This document shows positions 21,638-31,699 of a DNA stretch of 64,000 nucleotides, one piece after another (position 1 is the first letter of the stretch; each line of letters begins with the position of its first letter). This DNA is from Isoetes taiwanensis. Its lineage: Eukaryota > Streptophyta > Lycopodiopsida > Isoetales > Isoetaceae. Both the position numbers and the translations under genes were made by a program. Location: contig JAJEKV010000262.1 of NCBI GenBank assembly GCA_021234155.1, positions 124,001 to 188,000 on the forward strand. The letters are read 5' to 3'. The notes under the pieces were generated by a model, which saw only the letters and a program-made list of their open reading frames with translations, searched no databases and was not told where the DNA came from.

Positions 21638-23899
21638 CTAGTTAAGGTGCCCAGCGTTGCTGGGCATAGCTAGAAACTGTGAATGACATACTGGAGCAAT
21701 TGTTAAATGGATTCTTGTTTTTAAAATTGGATAATCAAGAGCATTTGGCCACATTTCGCACTTTCCCTTATCTTTTCCGTTTTCCTTTTTCATTTTGCCT
21801 TTGTCTACTATTTTTTTTTTTCCTATTTTCCCCTTGCCCCTTTTCCCTTTTTACATTTTTCAATTTACTTTTTTCTTTTTCCATTATTCCATTTCCTCTT
21901 TTTCTCTTTTTTGTTTCTGCTTCCCCATTTTTCCTTTTCTATTTTTCCCTTTTCTTTTCTCCAATTTGTGGTTGCTCTTTTTCCCTTTCCTTGTGCCCTT
22001 TCCCCCCTCTCTTTTTCCATTTCCCTCTTCCCCTTTTTCTCGTGCCCTTCTTTCTAAGTTTTCCTTTCTGCTTCCCCCTTTCCTTTCCCTTTTCCCTTTC
22101 CTTCTCCCCACCTTTTCTTTTTTCCCCTTTTTCCCTTCCCTTTTCCTCTTTTGCTCAGCCCTTCAGTCTTCTTTTTTTTCTAGTGCCCTTTTCCCTTCCT
22201 TTTCCCCCCTCCTTTTTTCTTTTCCCTCTTTCCCTTTCCCTTTTTCCATGTCCATTTTTCCTTCGATTTTTCCCTTTCCTCACCCGTTCCCTCTTCCTTT
22301 TTTTGCCATGTCCCTTTTCTCTTCTATTTTTTCATGCTCTTTTTTCGCTCCTCTTTTCCCCTTTCTTCACCTTTTTCCTCCTCCCCCTCCTTTTTCCTTT
22401 TTTCCTTCTCTTTTTCTTTTTCTATTTTGCTCTTCCTTTTTATTCACCTCCCCTTTCTATTTTTCCATTTTACCTCCCGTTTTTTCCCTTTTGCCTTTTT
22501 CCATTTGCTTCCACTTTTTTCACGTTCTTTTCCATTTTCAACCTCCTTGCTTTTCCCTTTTTCTATCCCCTCCCCTTTTCACATTCCCTTTTTCATTTTA
22601 CCTTATTTATTTTCCTTTTCTCCCATTCCATCCCCTTCGCTTCCCTTTCCCCCTTCCCCTTTACCAATGGCCTTTTTCCCTTCCCTTTTCCTCCTCTCCC
22701 GACCCTTTCTCTATTCCGCTTTTTTTCGTGCCCTTTTTCCCTTCCATTTTTCTCTCTTCCGCCTCCTTTTTATTTCTTTTTTCCCTTTCTTTTTCTCATG
22801 TCTTTTTTTCCCTTCCCTTTATTTCTCTTCCCCTTTTTACAGTGCCATTTATTCCTTCCCTTTGCCCACCCTTTCCCTCTTCCCTTTTTCTCGTAGTCTT
22901 TTTCTTTCCCTTTCCTCCCTCATTTGTTCTTTTCTTTCCTTTCTCTTCCTTTTTTCCACTTCTCTCCTTCTTTTCTCTTCCTCTTTTCCCCATGCCCTTT
23001 TTTCCTTTTGCCCCTCCCCTCGCTTTTTCCTTTTACCCTTTCCATCCATTCTCTCCTCCCTTTTTCTCTTTCCTTTTTTTTTCGTGTCCTTTTTCCCTTC
23101 CTTTTTTCTCCTTTCCCCACCTTTTTTCTCTCCCCCTTTCCCACTGTCCCTTTTCGCTCCCTCATCCTCTCCCCTTTTTCCCTTTCCATTTTTCCTTTCC
23201 TTTTCCCTTTTCCTTTTCCCTTCCCTTCTCTCTACCCTTTTCCTCATCCCCTTTTTCCCTTCCCTTTTACTCATGTCCTTAGCCTTTCCCTCTTCTCCTT
23301 TTCATAGTGTCATTTTTTCCTTTATTTTCTCCCTTACTTTTCCTTTCTCTTTTTTGTGATATTTTCTATTTCCTTTTCCCTTTTATCCGTGCCTTTTTTG
23401 CCTTTCACTTTGCCTTTATCTCCTCCCTTTTCCTCCTTTCCCCACCTTTTTACTCTTCCCCTTTCCCAGTGTTCCTTTTCACTCCCTCCTCCTCCCCCTT
23501 TCTTTTACCTTTTCCTTTCCCTTTCCCTTTTCTTTCCTTTTCCCTTCCCTTTTCTCTACCCTTTTCCTCATCCCCTTTTCAACTTTCCTTTTACGCCTAT
23601 CCTCATCCTTTTCATAATGTCCTTTTTTCTTTATTTTCCTTTCCCTTTTTCGTGCTCTTTTCGCTTTCCTTTTTTCCTTTCTTTCTTTCCTTTTTACCCG
23701 TGCCTTTTTGCCTTTCACTTTGCCATTTTCTCCTCCCTTTTCCTTTTCCCTTTCCTCTTCAGACATTAGAGCATGGCCAATCATGGTGGAGGGAAGTCGT
23801 GCAATAAATCTCGACCTCCGAATGCAATCGGATGATCTCAACCATCCAAATTAGGGTTTCATTCATGACATACTTACGCTATAACATTATAATATAAGA
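21638..23899 (-). mobile_element. non-autonomous Helitron (2,262 bp), minus orientation
   Basis: Read on the minus strand it starts TCTTATATTATAATGTTATA and ends with a perfect hairpin GCCCAGC-AAC-GCTGGGC, nine bases (ACCTTAA plus flank) and CTAG. It sits between A (21637) and T (23900) with no target duplication. These are the defining Helitron features: 5' TC, 3' hairpin then CTRR, and A|T insertion. There is no Rep/helicase gene; the interior is almost all a polypyrimidine tract. It belongs to the same family as the three Helitrons at 51-61 kb. Confidence 0.88.
21770..23765. repeat. 2-kb polypyrimidine tract inside the Helitron
   Basis: The plus strand is almost wholly C and T, in irregular 'ccctttttcccttcc' units with rare A/G. 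All three plus frames stay open for hundreds of codons only because stop codons need purines. The result is Phe/Ser/Pro/Leu-rich nonsense on the plus strand and Lys/Glu/Gly/Arg on the minus. Mirror symmetry and strand asymmetry make triplex (H-DNA) formation plausible. Confidence 0.92.
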
Positions 23900-24454
23900 T
23901 ATGAACGGGTATGGTCGTTTTTGAAGATGAGTGCATGTGGGATAATTGCAGATAAGCACGACGGATATAGAATGCCGATTGTGGAGCCTTGCCGATCGAA
24001 TTTGACAGAATAAGATGATGGGAGGATTCACATCAGAGGGGGCAACATGGCTGGATACGCCAAGGGTCAAAAAGGATCGAATTGAAGTGTTAATTCGATG
24101 CCCGAGCTCTCGTATAGTCCAATGCTACAGTAATTCGTTGAATATTGAATGAACAGTGTTTCATAAGGTTTTGTGCAATGGTTGAAGGTTAACTATTGTC
24201 TCATAGTAATAGTTCAAGGAATAAGTGAAGTTGTAATTGAAAGATTTTCTCAAGAGTTTTTCCCAAAGTTCCATTAGAATCAACTACAACTCGTAAGGTT
24301 TTCTAACAAATGGAGCTGTACTTATATCGAACAAAATTATTGACATGCACTGTAGCAGCATTATTGGTTATATATACGAGCATAATGTACAAAATACACA
24401 TGTAAATATAATGTATATACCTGGTTTCTCTTTAAATAGCCATCTATGCCTTCA

Positions 24455-24590
24455 TTGTCTTTGTCTGCTTCTTGTTTGCATGCTCCTTGCCTCCCTGTCC
24501 GCTTCTTGTTGCTCCTTGCCTCCCTGTCTGCTACTTGCTTGCATGCTCCTTGCCTCCATGTCTGCTCCTTGTTTGCTCCTTATTCAGTAG
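24455..24590. repeat. 'tgctccttgcctcc' short tandem repeats
   Basis: Several copies of 'gcatgctccttgcctccctg' and shorter variants occur in a C/T-rich stretch just downstream of the copia insertion. There is no gene. Confidence 0.7.
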
Positions 24591-24628
24591 CTTTGTTGTT
24601 CCTTGTCTGCTCCACTAGTTTCTTGCAA

Positions 24629-24901
24629 ATGGTAACTTTGCAAGAACATCCTCGCTGGGCTGATCCGGAATACCTGCAAGCATGCGGCAGAATAAATGCG
24701 TGCACTTTTGATGAACTTTTTAGCAACTTTTGGGAGCATCGATGGCGTCACGGTCCAACCGCAGAGCTTGCAAGGCAGCTGATTAACTTCATTATCGATC
24801 GCTATACTCGTCATCTCAGTGCGAAATTGACTCAGTTACAAATTATTGAAGGGCCTATTTTGCACCGTGGCTACAATGCAAAATATGTGGATCCAGTTTA
24901 G
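24629..24901 (+). CDS. hypothetical 90-aa protein
   Basis: The frame starts at the ATG at 24629 and reads MVTLQEHPRWADPEYLQACG, then a segment with many aromatic and charged residues (FDELFSNFWEHRWRHGPTAE, LINFIIDRYTRHLSAKLT). From residue ~68 it runs into the hairpin repeats, so the true C-terminus is probably lost. The first 68 residues have coding-like composition and no low-complexity bias, but I know no matching family. It lies on the opposite strand to the transposase-like pseudogene at 25.3-27.1 kb and could be a second gene of the same element or an unrelated fragment. Confidence 0.35.
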   Translation: MVTLQEHPRWADPEYLQACGRINACTFDELFSNFWEHRWRHGPTAELARQLINFIIDRYTRHLSAKLTQLQIIEGPILHRGYNAKYVDPV

Positions 24902-25140
24902 TTACAGGCCCATCCACGGTGCGAAATCGACTCAGTTACAAATTATTGAAGGGCCTATTTCACACCGTAGCCACGGTGCAAAATCGACTCAGTTACAAAT
25001 TATTGAAGGGCTATTTCGCACTAGGGCTACGGTGCGAAATACGTGGATCTAGTTTAGTTACAGGTCCATATTTTGCACCGTGGCCACAATGCGCAATACA
25101 TGCATCCAGTTTACTTACAATACAGCATTTCGCACAGTGA
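24840..25140. repeat. tandem hairpin repeats, core GCACCGTGGCTACGGTGC
   Basis: Five or six units each hold a near-palindrome of the form 'tttgcaccgtggctacaatg', joined by 'cagttacaaattattgaagg' and 'acgtggatccagtttagtta' spacers. Stem flanks (ATTTT...AAAAT, ATTTCG...CGAAAT) vary between units while staying largely paired. Confidence 0.8.
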
Positions 25141-25345
25141 GCACTATCGAACTGATAAATAAACCAACTCTTTTACAGTACAGACATTATCAAGAGCTCT
25201 CAATACGGACATAACCTTTGCCTTGCCTACATCTCATTGATCTCCACTCTCTTGATCGCTCAACAGCTGCGGACTTATACCAAGCTTCCCTCTTTTTTTC
25301 CCGCTGGGTCTTTTGTCTAAACAACTTAGCAAGTGTTGATTCACT

Positions 25346-27110
25346 CTAGTTCCTTGATTTCTTCACCCATTTGGACATGATCCTTCTGTAAAACCATTGA
25401 CACATCTGCCGTAAGGAATTCCCAACTGAACCTCTGTGTTGAGTGAAACGGAAGAATACATTCTTTGCTTGCTTATGGGACTTCTCCATTCCCTGCGTAT
25501 TCCAAATTCCCAGGCTTCCATATTCCCTAACAAACCACATGCCATGTGCGAACAGAATATGGACATAGTGAGTCAAATTGGCCTCACCCCATGCCGTCAG
25601 GAAAGGCTTAGTGAAGTTTGTGACTGCCTCCTGGAATTTGGCAACATCATTTTCCTGCACTACCTTTTTCTGCATTTCCTTTACCAGTACAGAGAAATCC
25701 TGCCATGCCTTGATTTTCTTCAGGCGTGATCTACCACGATCATTTCGATCATCCTCAGCTGCAATAAGATCCTTGTAAGCTTCCCAAACACCAGATAAGT
25801 TCTCTTTCGCAGGAGGCAAAAACCTCTTAGCCTTTGGACCACCCATACTAGGTTTCAGGGGAACCTTGCCGGATACCTTTGGATCTTGAAGTATTTTGTA
25901 GTGCCCACCATGAAGTCCCACATTAGATAGCACCTTTTCAACTTCATACATGGCAGCTTCCCTAGAGCTTTGAGGTGATTTATTCCAAGCAAACAGGATA
26001 CTCATGATTCTCAAGAAAGCATGAAGGGTGCATATGTGTACTCTTTTTAACGGAATTGGCAGAATTGGCATCAAGGTTGTGTCCTTCTCTTCTCTTTGGT
26101 GGCTCATCCTGAAACAGTCTAATGTACTCTTGTCCAACCCAGCTGAATCTCTTCTCGTATAGAGACAGTAGGGACAAGCATGAGTAGTCTTACCAGCACC
26201 ATGCTTCATTCCGTACATGCATTTTATTGTCTTCAAATCAAAGCAAGATGCCATTCAACCTCGTACTCACCATATCCAGGAACTGCAAGTTTTTCTCCGA
26301 TTCCATGAGAGGCAATCATTGTGGGGATGGGTGTTTGATCAAAAACCCATTTCAGTATACTGTAATTTTCCTCTGGTACCTGAAATAAACCAACCCACCA
26401 AATGTGATCTTAAATTTGGACTTTAAAAACTTACCATCTAGATTTGACTCTTCATTCCCTGTATTCAAAGCTTTGTTCATTAGACTCAGTGAAACCCTCT
26501 CGTACTTCTCGCCTTTCACCAATTCCATTTCATCCAGCTTCAAAACAATTCTTAGTTTGCCAGCGCACTCTTCTACCTTCATATCATAAAATCGAACCAA
26601 AAGCTGAAGCATTCTACTTAAGTCTATCCAGCAATTGTTATTTTCATTAAGGCAGAAAGTATCACCAAACTTCGACTTCTTCTTACCTTTGGTATAGGAT
26701 GGCAATGTATCCAAATTGACACTGCTGGTCAGCTGATACATATCACCAAGAAGCTCTTGCACTTGTTCATGCGTTTTCGATGACCTACAAGTCCTCACAC
26801 TAGTCATCCGTGGTAGTAGAATAGTTTTGGTAATGCCTTGTTGTTTAAGGCCATCCTGCAAGCATCTGAACAAACCAATATAAGCTTGCCTACTTATTCC
26901 GACATTGTCACACAGTTCTTGCACTGATTCTGAGGTTTGACTGCTCCCCAACTCCTACAACAGTTGTTGTACTACAGCTTTTCTAAGTTGAATGCTACCA
27001 GGAAGCTTTAACATTCTCAATACATCATCTTTGGTAACTAATTTCTTTAATAAACGGGCAATATTAGCAGGTTTTCTCTTATTTTCTTCTGCTTTTTAAT
27101 AGCCATGACC
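25346..27110 (-). pseudogene. RAG1/Transib-like transposase core, decayed
   Basis: On the minus strand three blocks join. Block 1 (about 27100-26435) includes RLLKKLVTKDDVLRMLKL, a TAG at 26957-26955, then IVLKLDEMELVKGEKYE near 26530. A 63-nt intron (GTAAGT...CAG, 26434-26372) rejoins the frame, which continues ENYSILKWVFDQTPIP to EYEVEWHL. After a one-base loss near 26250, block 3 starts DLKTIKCMYGMKHGAG...CPYC. It goes on to VHICTLHAFLRIMSI, then THYVHILFAHGMWFVREYG and SLGIWNTQGMEKSHKQAK, with the stop at 25346-25348. The putative acidic triad is Asp (LDEM), Asp (DLK) and Glu (GME). CxxC follows the second Asp by 21 residues. HxxxxH precedes the Glu by 20. RAG1 has the same order (D600, D708, C727/C730, H937/H942, E962) with closely similar spacing, and GSxGxWxxxGxE is shared. 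The family is probably a DNA transposase that cleaves at its own ends. No terminal repeats were found. The gene is inactive. Confidence 0.7.
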
Positions 27111-27412
27111 CTTTTTTTTTAACCTTCACCCTTAGGGGCTAATATATTTATAAGCATAATTTCATTAATTGTGGACTTTGGCTGAGTCCATATGACTCCC
27201 AAATGGACCCGATTTTTTAGAAAATAAGGGTTTTATTTAGTAGAATGATGCAAATTTTCGAAATGTGTGCAGGTAGGTGGGATGGCAGGCCTTGTATCTA
27301 TAAAGCCCAAAAAGTGCCAACCGAGTTTGTGTCTCGCCCAAGCGCCTTCTGTAGACGTGGTCTCGCCACAGCAGCCGACATTCGCAAATCTGCATAGTGT
27401 AGATTCATAGTC

Positions 27413-27853
27413 GTGCCAGTCAGAATGGTCCGAACCAGGCGCAGCTATGGATTCACAATGAGCGAAATGCAGTGCCATATCGCCGAGCCAATATTAGCTC
27501 ATGCGAATCAGCTTCAGGTTGAGGTGCAGAACGAGATAAACCAAAATGGCACAGAAGAAATGAGAAGCCAACTCAGGAAGCTCATTCGTCGTGGAGAGTT
27601 GATGAGGGATGGCGATGAGCCGGATCACCTCAGCAGGGTAGAGCTGGAAGGCTGCTTGATTTCCTTGAAACGCCATATTTACAGGGCAGAAGCTCTGAAG
27701 AGGTTGCTGAAAATGGAGGATGTTTGGCTGCACAACACTTTCCGGTCGTTGTTTAAGAAGCTTTACAAGAAGGAAAAGAGGCAGCGTGTGGCTTTGACAA
27801 GCCATAACAGAGTTCCAACTGGGGGATCTAATTGCGGTGGAACTGGATATTGA
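27413..27853 (+). CDS. hypothetical 146-aa basic, helical protein
   Basis: An uninterrupted frame opens MPVRMVRTRRSYGFTMSEMQ. The second Met (27425) is an equally plausible start. It continues through a charged region predicted helical by composition (QLQVEVQNEINQNGTEEMRS, LRKLIRRGELMRDGDEPDHL, KRHIYRAEALKRLLKMEDVW) to a basic stretch FRSLFKKLYKKEKRQRVALT and a Gly-rich tail. High Lys/Arg and coiled-coil-like heptads suggest a nucleic-acid-binding or structural role, but I do not recognise the family. It lies 300 bp beyond the 5' side of the transposase-like pseudogene, in divergent orientation. Its base composition is GC-richer than its surroundings, as expected for coding sequence. Confidence 0.45.
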   Translation: MPVRMVRTRRSYGFTMSEMQCHIAEPILAHANQLQVEVQNEINQNGTEEMRSQLRKLIRRGELMRDGDEPDHLSRVELEGCLISLKRHIYRAEALKRLLKMEDVWLHNTFRSLFKKLYKKEKRQRVALTSHNRVPTGGSNCGGTGY

Positions 27854-28259
27854 CTGAAACGTCCATGTTTAATATTATCTATTATTATCTATTGTCTTTC
27901 TGTTCAACCAATGCTTTCGACGCATGTTGTTTAGTTGATATTATTATCTACGTAATCCATCCATGTACTCAATTCCTATGTGAATAGAATGTTTTTGTCT
28001 ACATTGAGAACAGCCCAATGACGTGCAATTTCTGAATAGTAATATCTTGTTTCATCGAGGACTCCTGAGGAAATTGGGCGCCCGCCCACTTTCCTTCCAT
28101 AGGAAATTGGGCGCCCGCCCATTTTCTTTCGGGAATAGTCTCCCTCAAAAACTGGGCGGCCGCCGACTTTGCCCTTCAGATGGCCTGAAGGTAGTTTCAT
28201 GAAGGCTTCCACTTTCAGGAAAATTGGGCGCCCGCCCACATTCCTTCTTGCAGGCAAAA

Positions 28260-29690
28260 GGAAAACGAGAAAACGTAGATCAGAACCGAAGATAAGAACT
28301 GAAACATAACAACTGAATCATGCACAACACAGTACATGAGTCATAGATTGTAATTATTGGTGATTCTATTAATCTCAAAAGCCTCGCGCTCCGGAACCCA
28401 CACAATATGGATAGTAACATGATACTCGCCGGGGGAGTCTTTCTTTTCGACCCATTAGCTATACCATACGACCCGGGGATCGAGAGAGATCCCTTTAAAC
28501 TCATGAGGCATAAAGATCGTCATAGGTCATAAGGCAAGTAAGGGTGTCAACATGGGGCCTCTCCGAGGCATGGCGAGACATGGCGGCGGATTGTCTTTGT
28601 CTTGGTCGAATCTGACTATATTTATAGCCAAGGAATTATTGATGACTATCTGAAGCGGCATTATTGGTTGTACATACGATGTACATCCAATAATCTTTGC
28701 GTACAATACCTTCAATAATGATGGTGGGTATAAATATATCTCAAACCAATTTTGACCATCAAATTTGGCCTTCACCTAGCCATGTGGTCTCATTCTGGTC
28801 ACGAGCATTGATTCCATCAACCGCAAGATGAATCACGTAAACTTCAGCGATAAAGCCTTGAATGACGGATACCCATGGAAGACCGGATGACCACAACGCT
28901 CTAAATCCTCGCCATTATCCCGATCCCTTCGACGTTATCATCCATCCGATATGGAATAGAGAGCATCAAATGTACATGATAGAGAAGATCGCTGGGGTGC
29001 CTGGTGAAAATGACTCAGAAGAGTCCCCCTAAATGAACGCTTGTCATCTTGTTGTAATCAGACTGTAATCATCTATGAGAATATGTAGCAAAATAACAGG
29101 GGGTTCCAGGGGGATTTGATATAGATATAATTCTTGAAACCATAGACCATATCCCTAAAACAATTCAATGGGTTATTATAAAAAAACATAGATTTAAGAT
29201 AAAAATAGTCACATTAGCTCCTTTGGTTAGATTGGTTAAAGTAGTCTTATTAGGACATTGAGTTATTTTGGTAGAGGTCTGAATCCCCGTATTTCATATT
29301 CTAAAAGCTTAAGCGAAAACCGTATAGAGGCTCGATATACCATCAAAACCTTAGGCAAACTTCATTATTCGACATCTTAAAATCATAGCGCCCCCAATCA
29401 TAATTGAGCATAATCAAAACGAGAGGTGTCCAAAGGCTCCAACATACAGTCTGGGCCGTCGGATTGACAGATCTGACGACTGTGGTAGTCCAGGGTGCAC
29501 AACTTGTCTTCTATATGTGCAACTTGTCAAACATGTCCCGTGAAATTGGGCGCCCGCCCACTTTGCAACTAGCCTAGCTCCCCTTGAATGCGCATAGTGA
29601 ATGGTACTCGAAATTGGGCGGCCGCCCAATTTCAAGGCGATGTATCTGGTATACCTTATCTGACGGTTGTGGCGCTAGAATGTCGTAATA
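28260..29690. other. no gene recognised apart from hairpins
   Basis: Only short open frames occur (minus 28527-28775 and 29414-29635), the latter overlapping hairpin copies. There are no motifs or repeats beyond the hairpin family. Confidence 0.5.
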
Positions 29691-29691
29691 A

Positions 29692-29949
29692 TTGACATCA
29701 ATAATTTCTCACCACTATAAAAGCAGCTCCACCGCATTCATCTCTCATGGCTTCCTTGCGGATCGTCGGGAGAACATCCGATCCTTCAAGTGCTACTTGA
29801 GTTACGACGATATTTGCCAGTGCTATATGACTGGTGTTAGTCTTGATCCATGGCTCCAGTCAAAGCGGATGGACTGCGAAAGTGCTTGCGGGAAGCTCAC
29901 TCGTGTTGTGGTCCACCAGTATTGGCTTCCCGATCGGCCAGATCTTTGA
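29692..29949 (+). CDS. hypothetical 85-aa frame, weakly supported
   Basis: The frame reads MTSIISHHYKSSSTAFISHG, then ADRRENIRSFKCYLSYDDIC, ending VVVHQYWLPDRPDL. A second plus frame (29834-30028, ending SDSLYTFGYVNLPE) overlaps its 3' half and reads equally protein-like, so a frameshifted or spliced small gene is possible. No family is recognised. It lies just right of two hairpin copies. Confidence 0.2.
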   Translation: MTSIISHHYKSSSTAFISHGFLADRRENIRSFKCYLSYDDICQCYMTGVSLDPWLQSKRMDCESACGKLTRVVVHQYWLPDRPDL

Positions 29950-30460
29950 TTTGAATGGCATCGGCTTGGGCGTTGACGACGAAAGTGACTCTTTGTACAC
30001 TTTCGGATATGTTAATCTACCTGAGTAGGATATAATAATGTTGTAAGGATGTAATAAGCATAGTCAATATTATATAATGTAACGTACCTGAGTAATTCCT
30101 GAGGGTCTGCTCTTTGATCTCCACTGTTTCTGCACCTCCACTTCACTTCATGTTTGATGGCGTTTACTCTGCCAGTAAATTGAGCGCCCACCCAATTTAC
30201 TGGCGAGGATAGCGAAGCTCTGAAGTCAAATAAATTTAATAAAAGGATATAGTTTCTAAGGGTTAACCAAATTCAGCGCCCGCCCAATTTGGTTAGCAAA
30301 TTGGGCTAGCCCAATTTGGTTAGCAAAGTAAACTAGAGAAATTTAAGACAAGGAAATGAGTGCAACGTTATCATTTCTGAAAAAGAAGTATGAACAATTG
30401 TTCTTAACATATTTCACGTATTTTCAAATCATAAACCGCTCATTCGTCTGGAGGCACATC

Positions 30461-31078
30461 TTAGAATGATCCCTTGGGGTTCTTCATCTGGGGAAATTTT
30501 GAGGTTGTTGTCTTTGCCTCTTTGATCAATTCCATTCTTTGCATAAAATCTTCGGGGCCCAGTTCCTCATTCTCATCATCTGCACCCCGATTGTCTTCTG
30601 TGTTCGCCACCTCTTCCTCTACATCTTGATTGTTCATTGTGTTGGGAACCACATCCTCTCCATCCTGATTGTCCCCTTCCTGTGTTTCCAAGACAACGAG
30701 AGATTCAGGCTCCCTAGCAACCTCTTCCTCGAACTTTGAGGTCGCCTCAATCATGTCCTGAGTATTCACCAGTGCCGTCCCTGCCAGTGTGTTGATGTTG
30801 TCTTTTCTTCTCCTAAATAGTTCCAAATCCTGAGAGCCCGGGTCGGGCGCCTTTTGAGCTCTACTTGAATCGCGCTCTTGTCCTGTCTCGGAATTGATTG
30901 CACCGTTTATGGTTGTAGAGGAGAATGGACAAGGTGTCTCGTGAGGTGAAGCCGAGACTCCGAGGAACATTTTTGGGAGTGGCCTTCTTCTTTCCCTCTT
31001 TTTATCTTTTTGTAGTGCCCGAGCTCTTGATTTTTTCTCGCCTAACATGACATCGAAGTTGCTCGAATATCTGCACAA
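30461..31078 (-). CDS. hypothetical acidic protein / exon, 205 aa
   Basis: The minus frame opens MCRYSSNFDVMLGEKKSRAR, has a basic stretch (LQKDKKRERRRPLPKMFLG), a Ser/Pro region, and a long acidic tail (EGDNQDGEDVVPNTMNNQDV, ENEELGPEDFMQRMELIKEA) ending NPKGSF. The frame is open for over 600 bp in AT/GC-balanced sequence with no simple repeat, so it is probably real coding DNA, either an exon or an ORF of a mobile element. It sits in the same orientation as the frames at 31700-32440, 32775-33110 and 33802-34335. All four may be exons of one decayed gene, with hairpin copies in the intervening DNA. The 31079-31699 gap holds only short frames and one hairpin. Function is unknown. Confidence 0.45.
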   Translation of the reverse strand: MCRYSSNFDVMLGEKKSRARALQKDKKRERRRPLPKMFLGVSASPHETPCPFSSTTINGAINSETGQERDSSRAQKAPDPGSQDLELFRRRKDNINTLAGTALVNTQDMIEATSKFEEEVAREPESLVVLETQEGDNQDGEDVVPNTMNNQDVEEEVANTEDNRGADDENEELGPEDFMQRMELIKEAKTTTSKFPQMKNPKGSF

Positions 31079-31699
31079 GCTTAATTTCCAGCTTCGCCTG
31101 TCTCAAAGACAATGTTTTATAGCCCTCGCGACACCGCAGCTCGGCTAAAAGCACCACCGAAAAAGAAGTCGAGAACAAAGGCAACCTTCCAAAGATCAAC
31201 TTCAGACTAGATAGGTGCACGCCATTACTTTCCAACCGATTTTGCACGAGTACTCCTCCCCCACCTGCTGCACCCTTGTCGCACCAAGGTCGATACAATC
31301 AATAAGCTGCAGGGAAAACAAATGTTAGAAACATTGATAGTCAACAAGCAAATTGGGCGGACGCCCAATTTAAAATGCATACCTGCTGCACACTCATGAT
31401 CAGACAAATTCTTTTCGATGTCCTGTTTTTCTCGTAAATGCTTGGGAAACTTAGCATATTGCTTTGGATGGTCGGAATTGGGCGAAGCAAATATTTATTT
31501 CCTGTCGATGATGTGAGCGCCGCCGTCTCGGCAAAATACATTAGAAGGACAAGACATTGCAACTCTTGAACTCTAGAGGTAGAAGCAGTTCTGGCCGGGG
31601 GGTCCTGGTAGGAACCAACCCAAACACGGCTGCCACCGTCTATTATCTTCATGGTGGATAGGCACTCATTGAGGCGGTGATGCGGGGTAATAAATATAG

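Larger units (their letters stand above)
16168..24308 (+). mobile_element. Ty1/copia LTR retrotransposon, complete but mutated
   Basis: LTRs begin TGTTGGATATG and end TTTTCTAACA. The 5-bp target duplication AATGG is exact (16163-16167 and 24309-24313). A Met-tRNA primer site and polypurine tract are in place. The total span includes two later insertions: a 323-bp MITE in gag and a 2,262-bp Helitron in the 3' LTR. Over the aligned 3' part of the LTRs (16425-16831 against 23902-24308) I count five substitutions, so the insertion is fairly recent. The polyprotein has a nonsense codon and several frameshifts, so this copy could only move in trans. Confidence 0.95.
21365..24308 (+). repeat. copia 3' LTR, split by a Helitron
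   Basis: The LTR runs 21365-21637 and resumes at 23900-24308. Together these make ~682 bp against 664 bp for the 5' LTR. The extra bases are mainly a small 'cattaacataata' length difference at the insertion point. Confidence 0.92.

Noticed and set aside
21679-23807. Very long open frames (up to 495 aa) on the plus strand and Lys/Glu/Arg-rich ones on the minus
   Set aside because: They exist only because a polypyrimidine tract cannot form stop codons on that strand. All frames are open at once and the peptides are low-complexity.
25133-25139. CACAGTG next to the RAG1-like pseudogene, identical to the consensus heptamer of RAG/Transib targets
   Set aside because: It is a variant of the local hairpin unit (GCACCGTG), I found no partner end on the other side of the gene, and a 7-mer is expected by chance at this scale.
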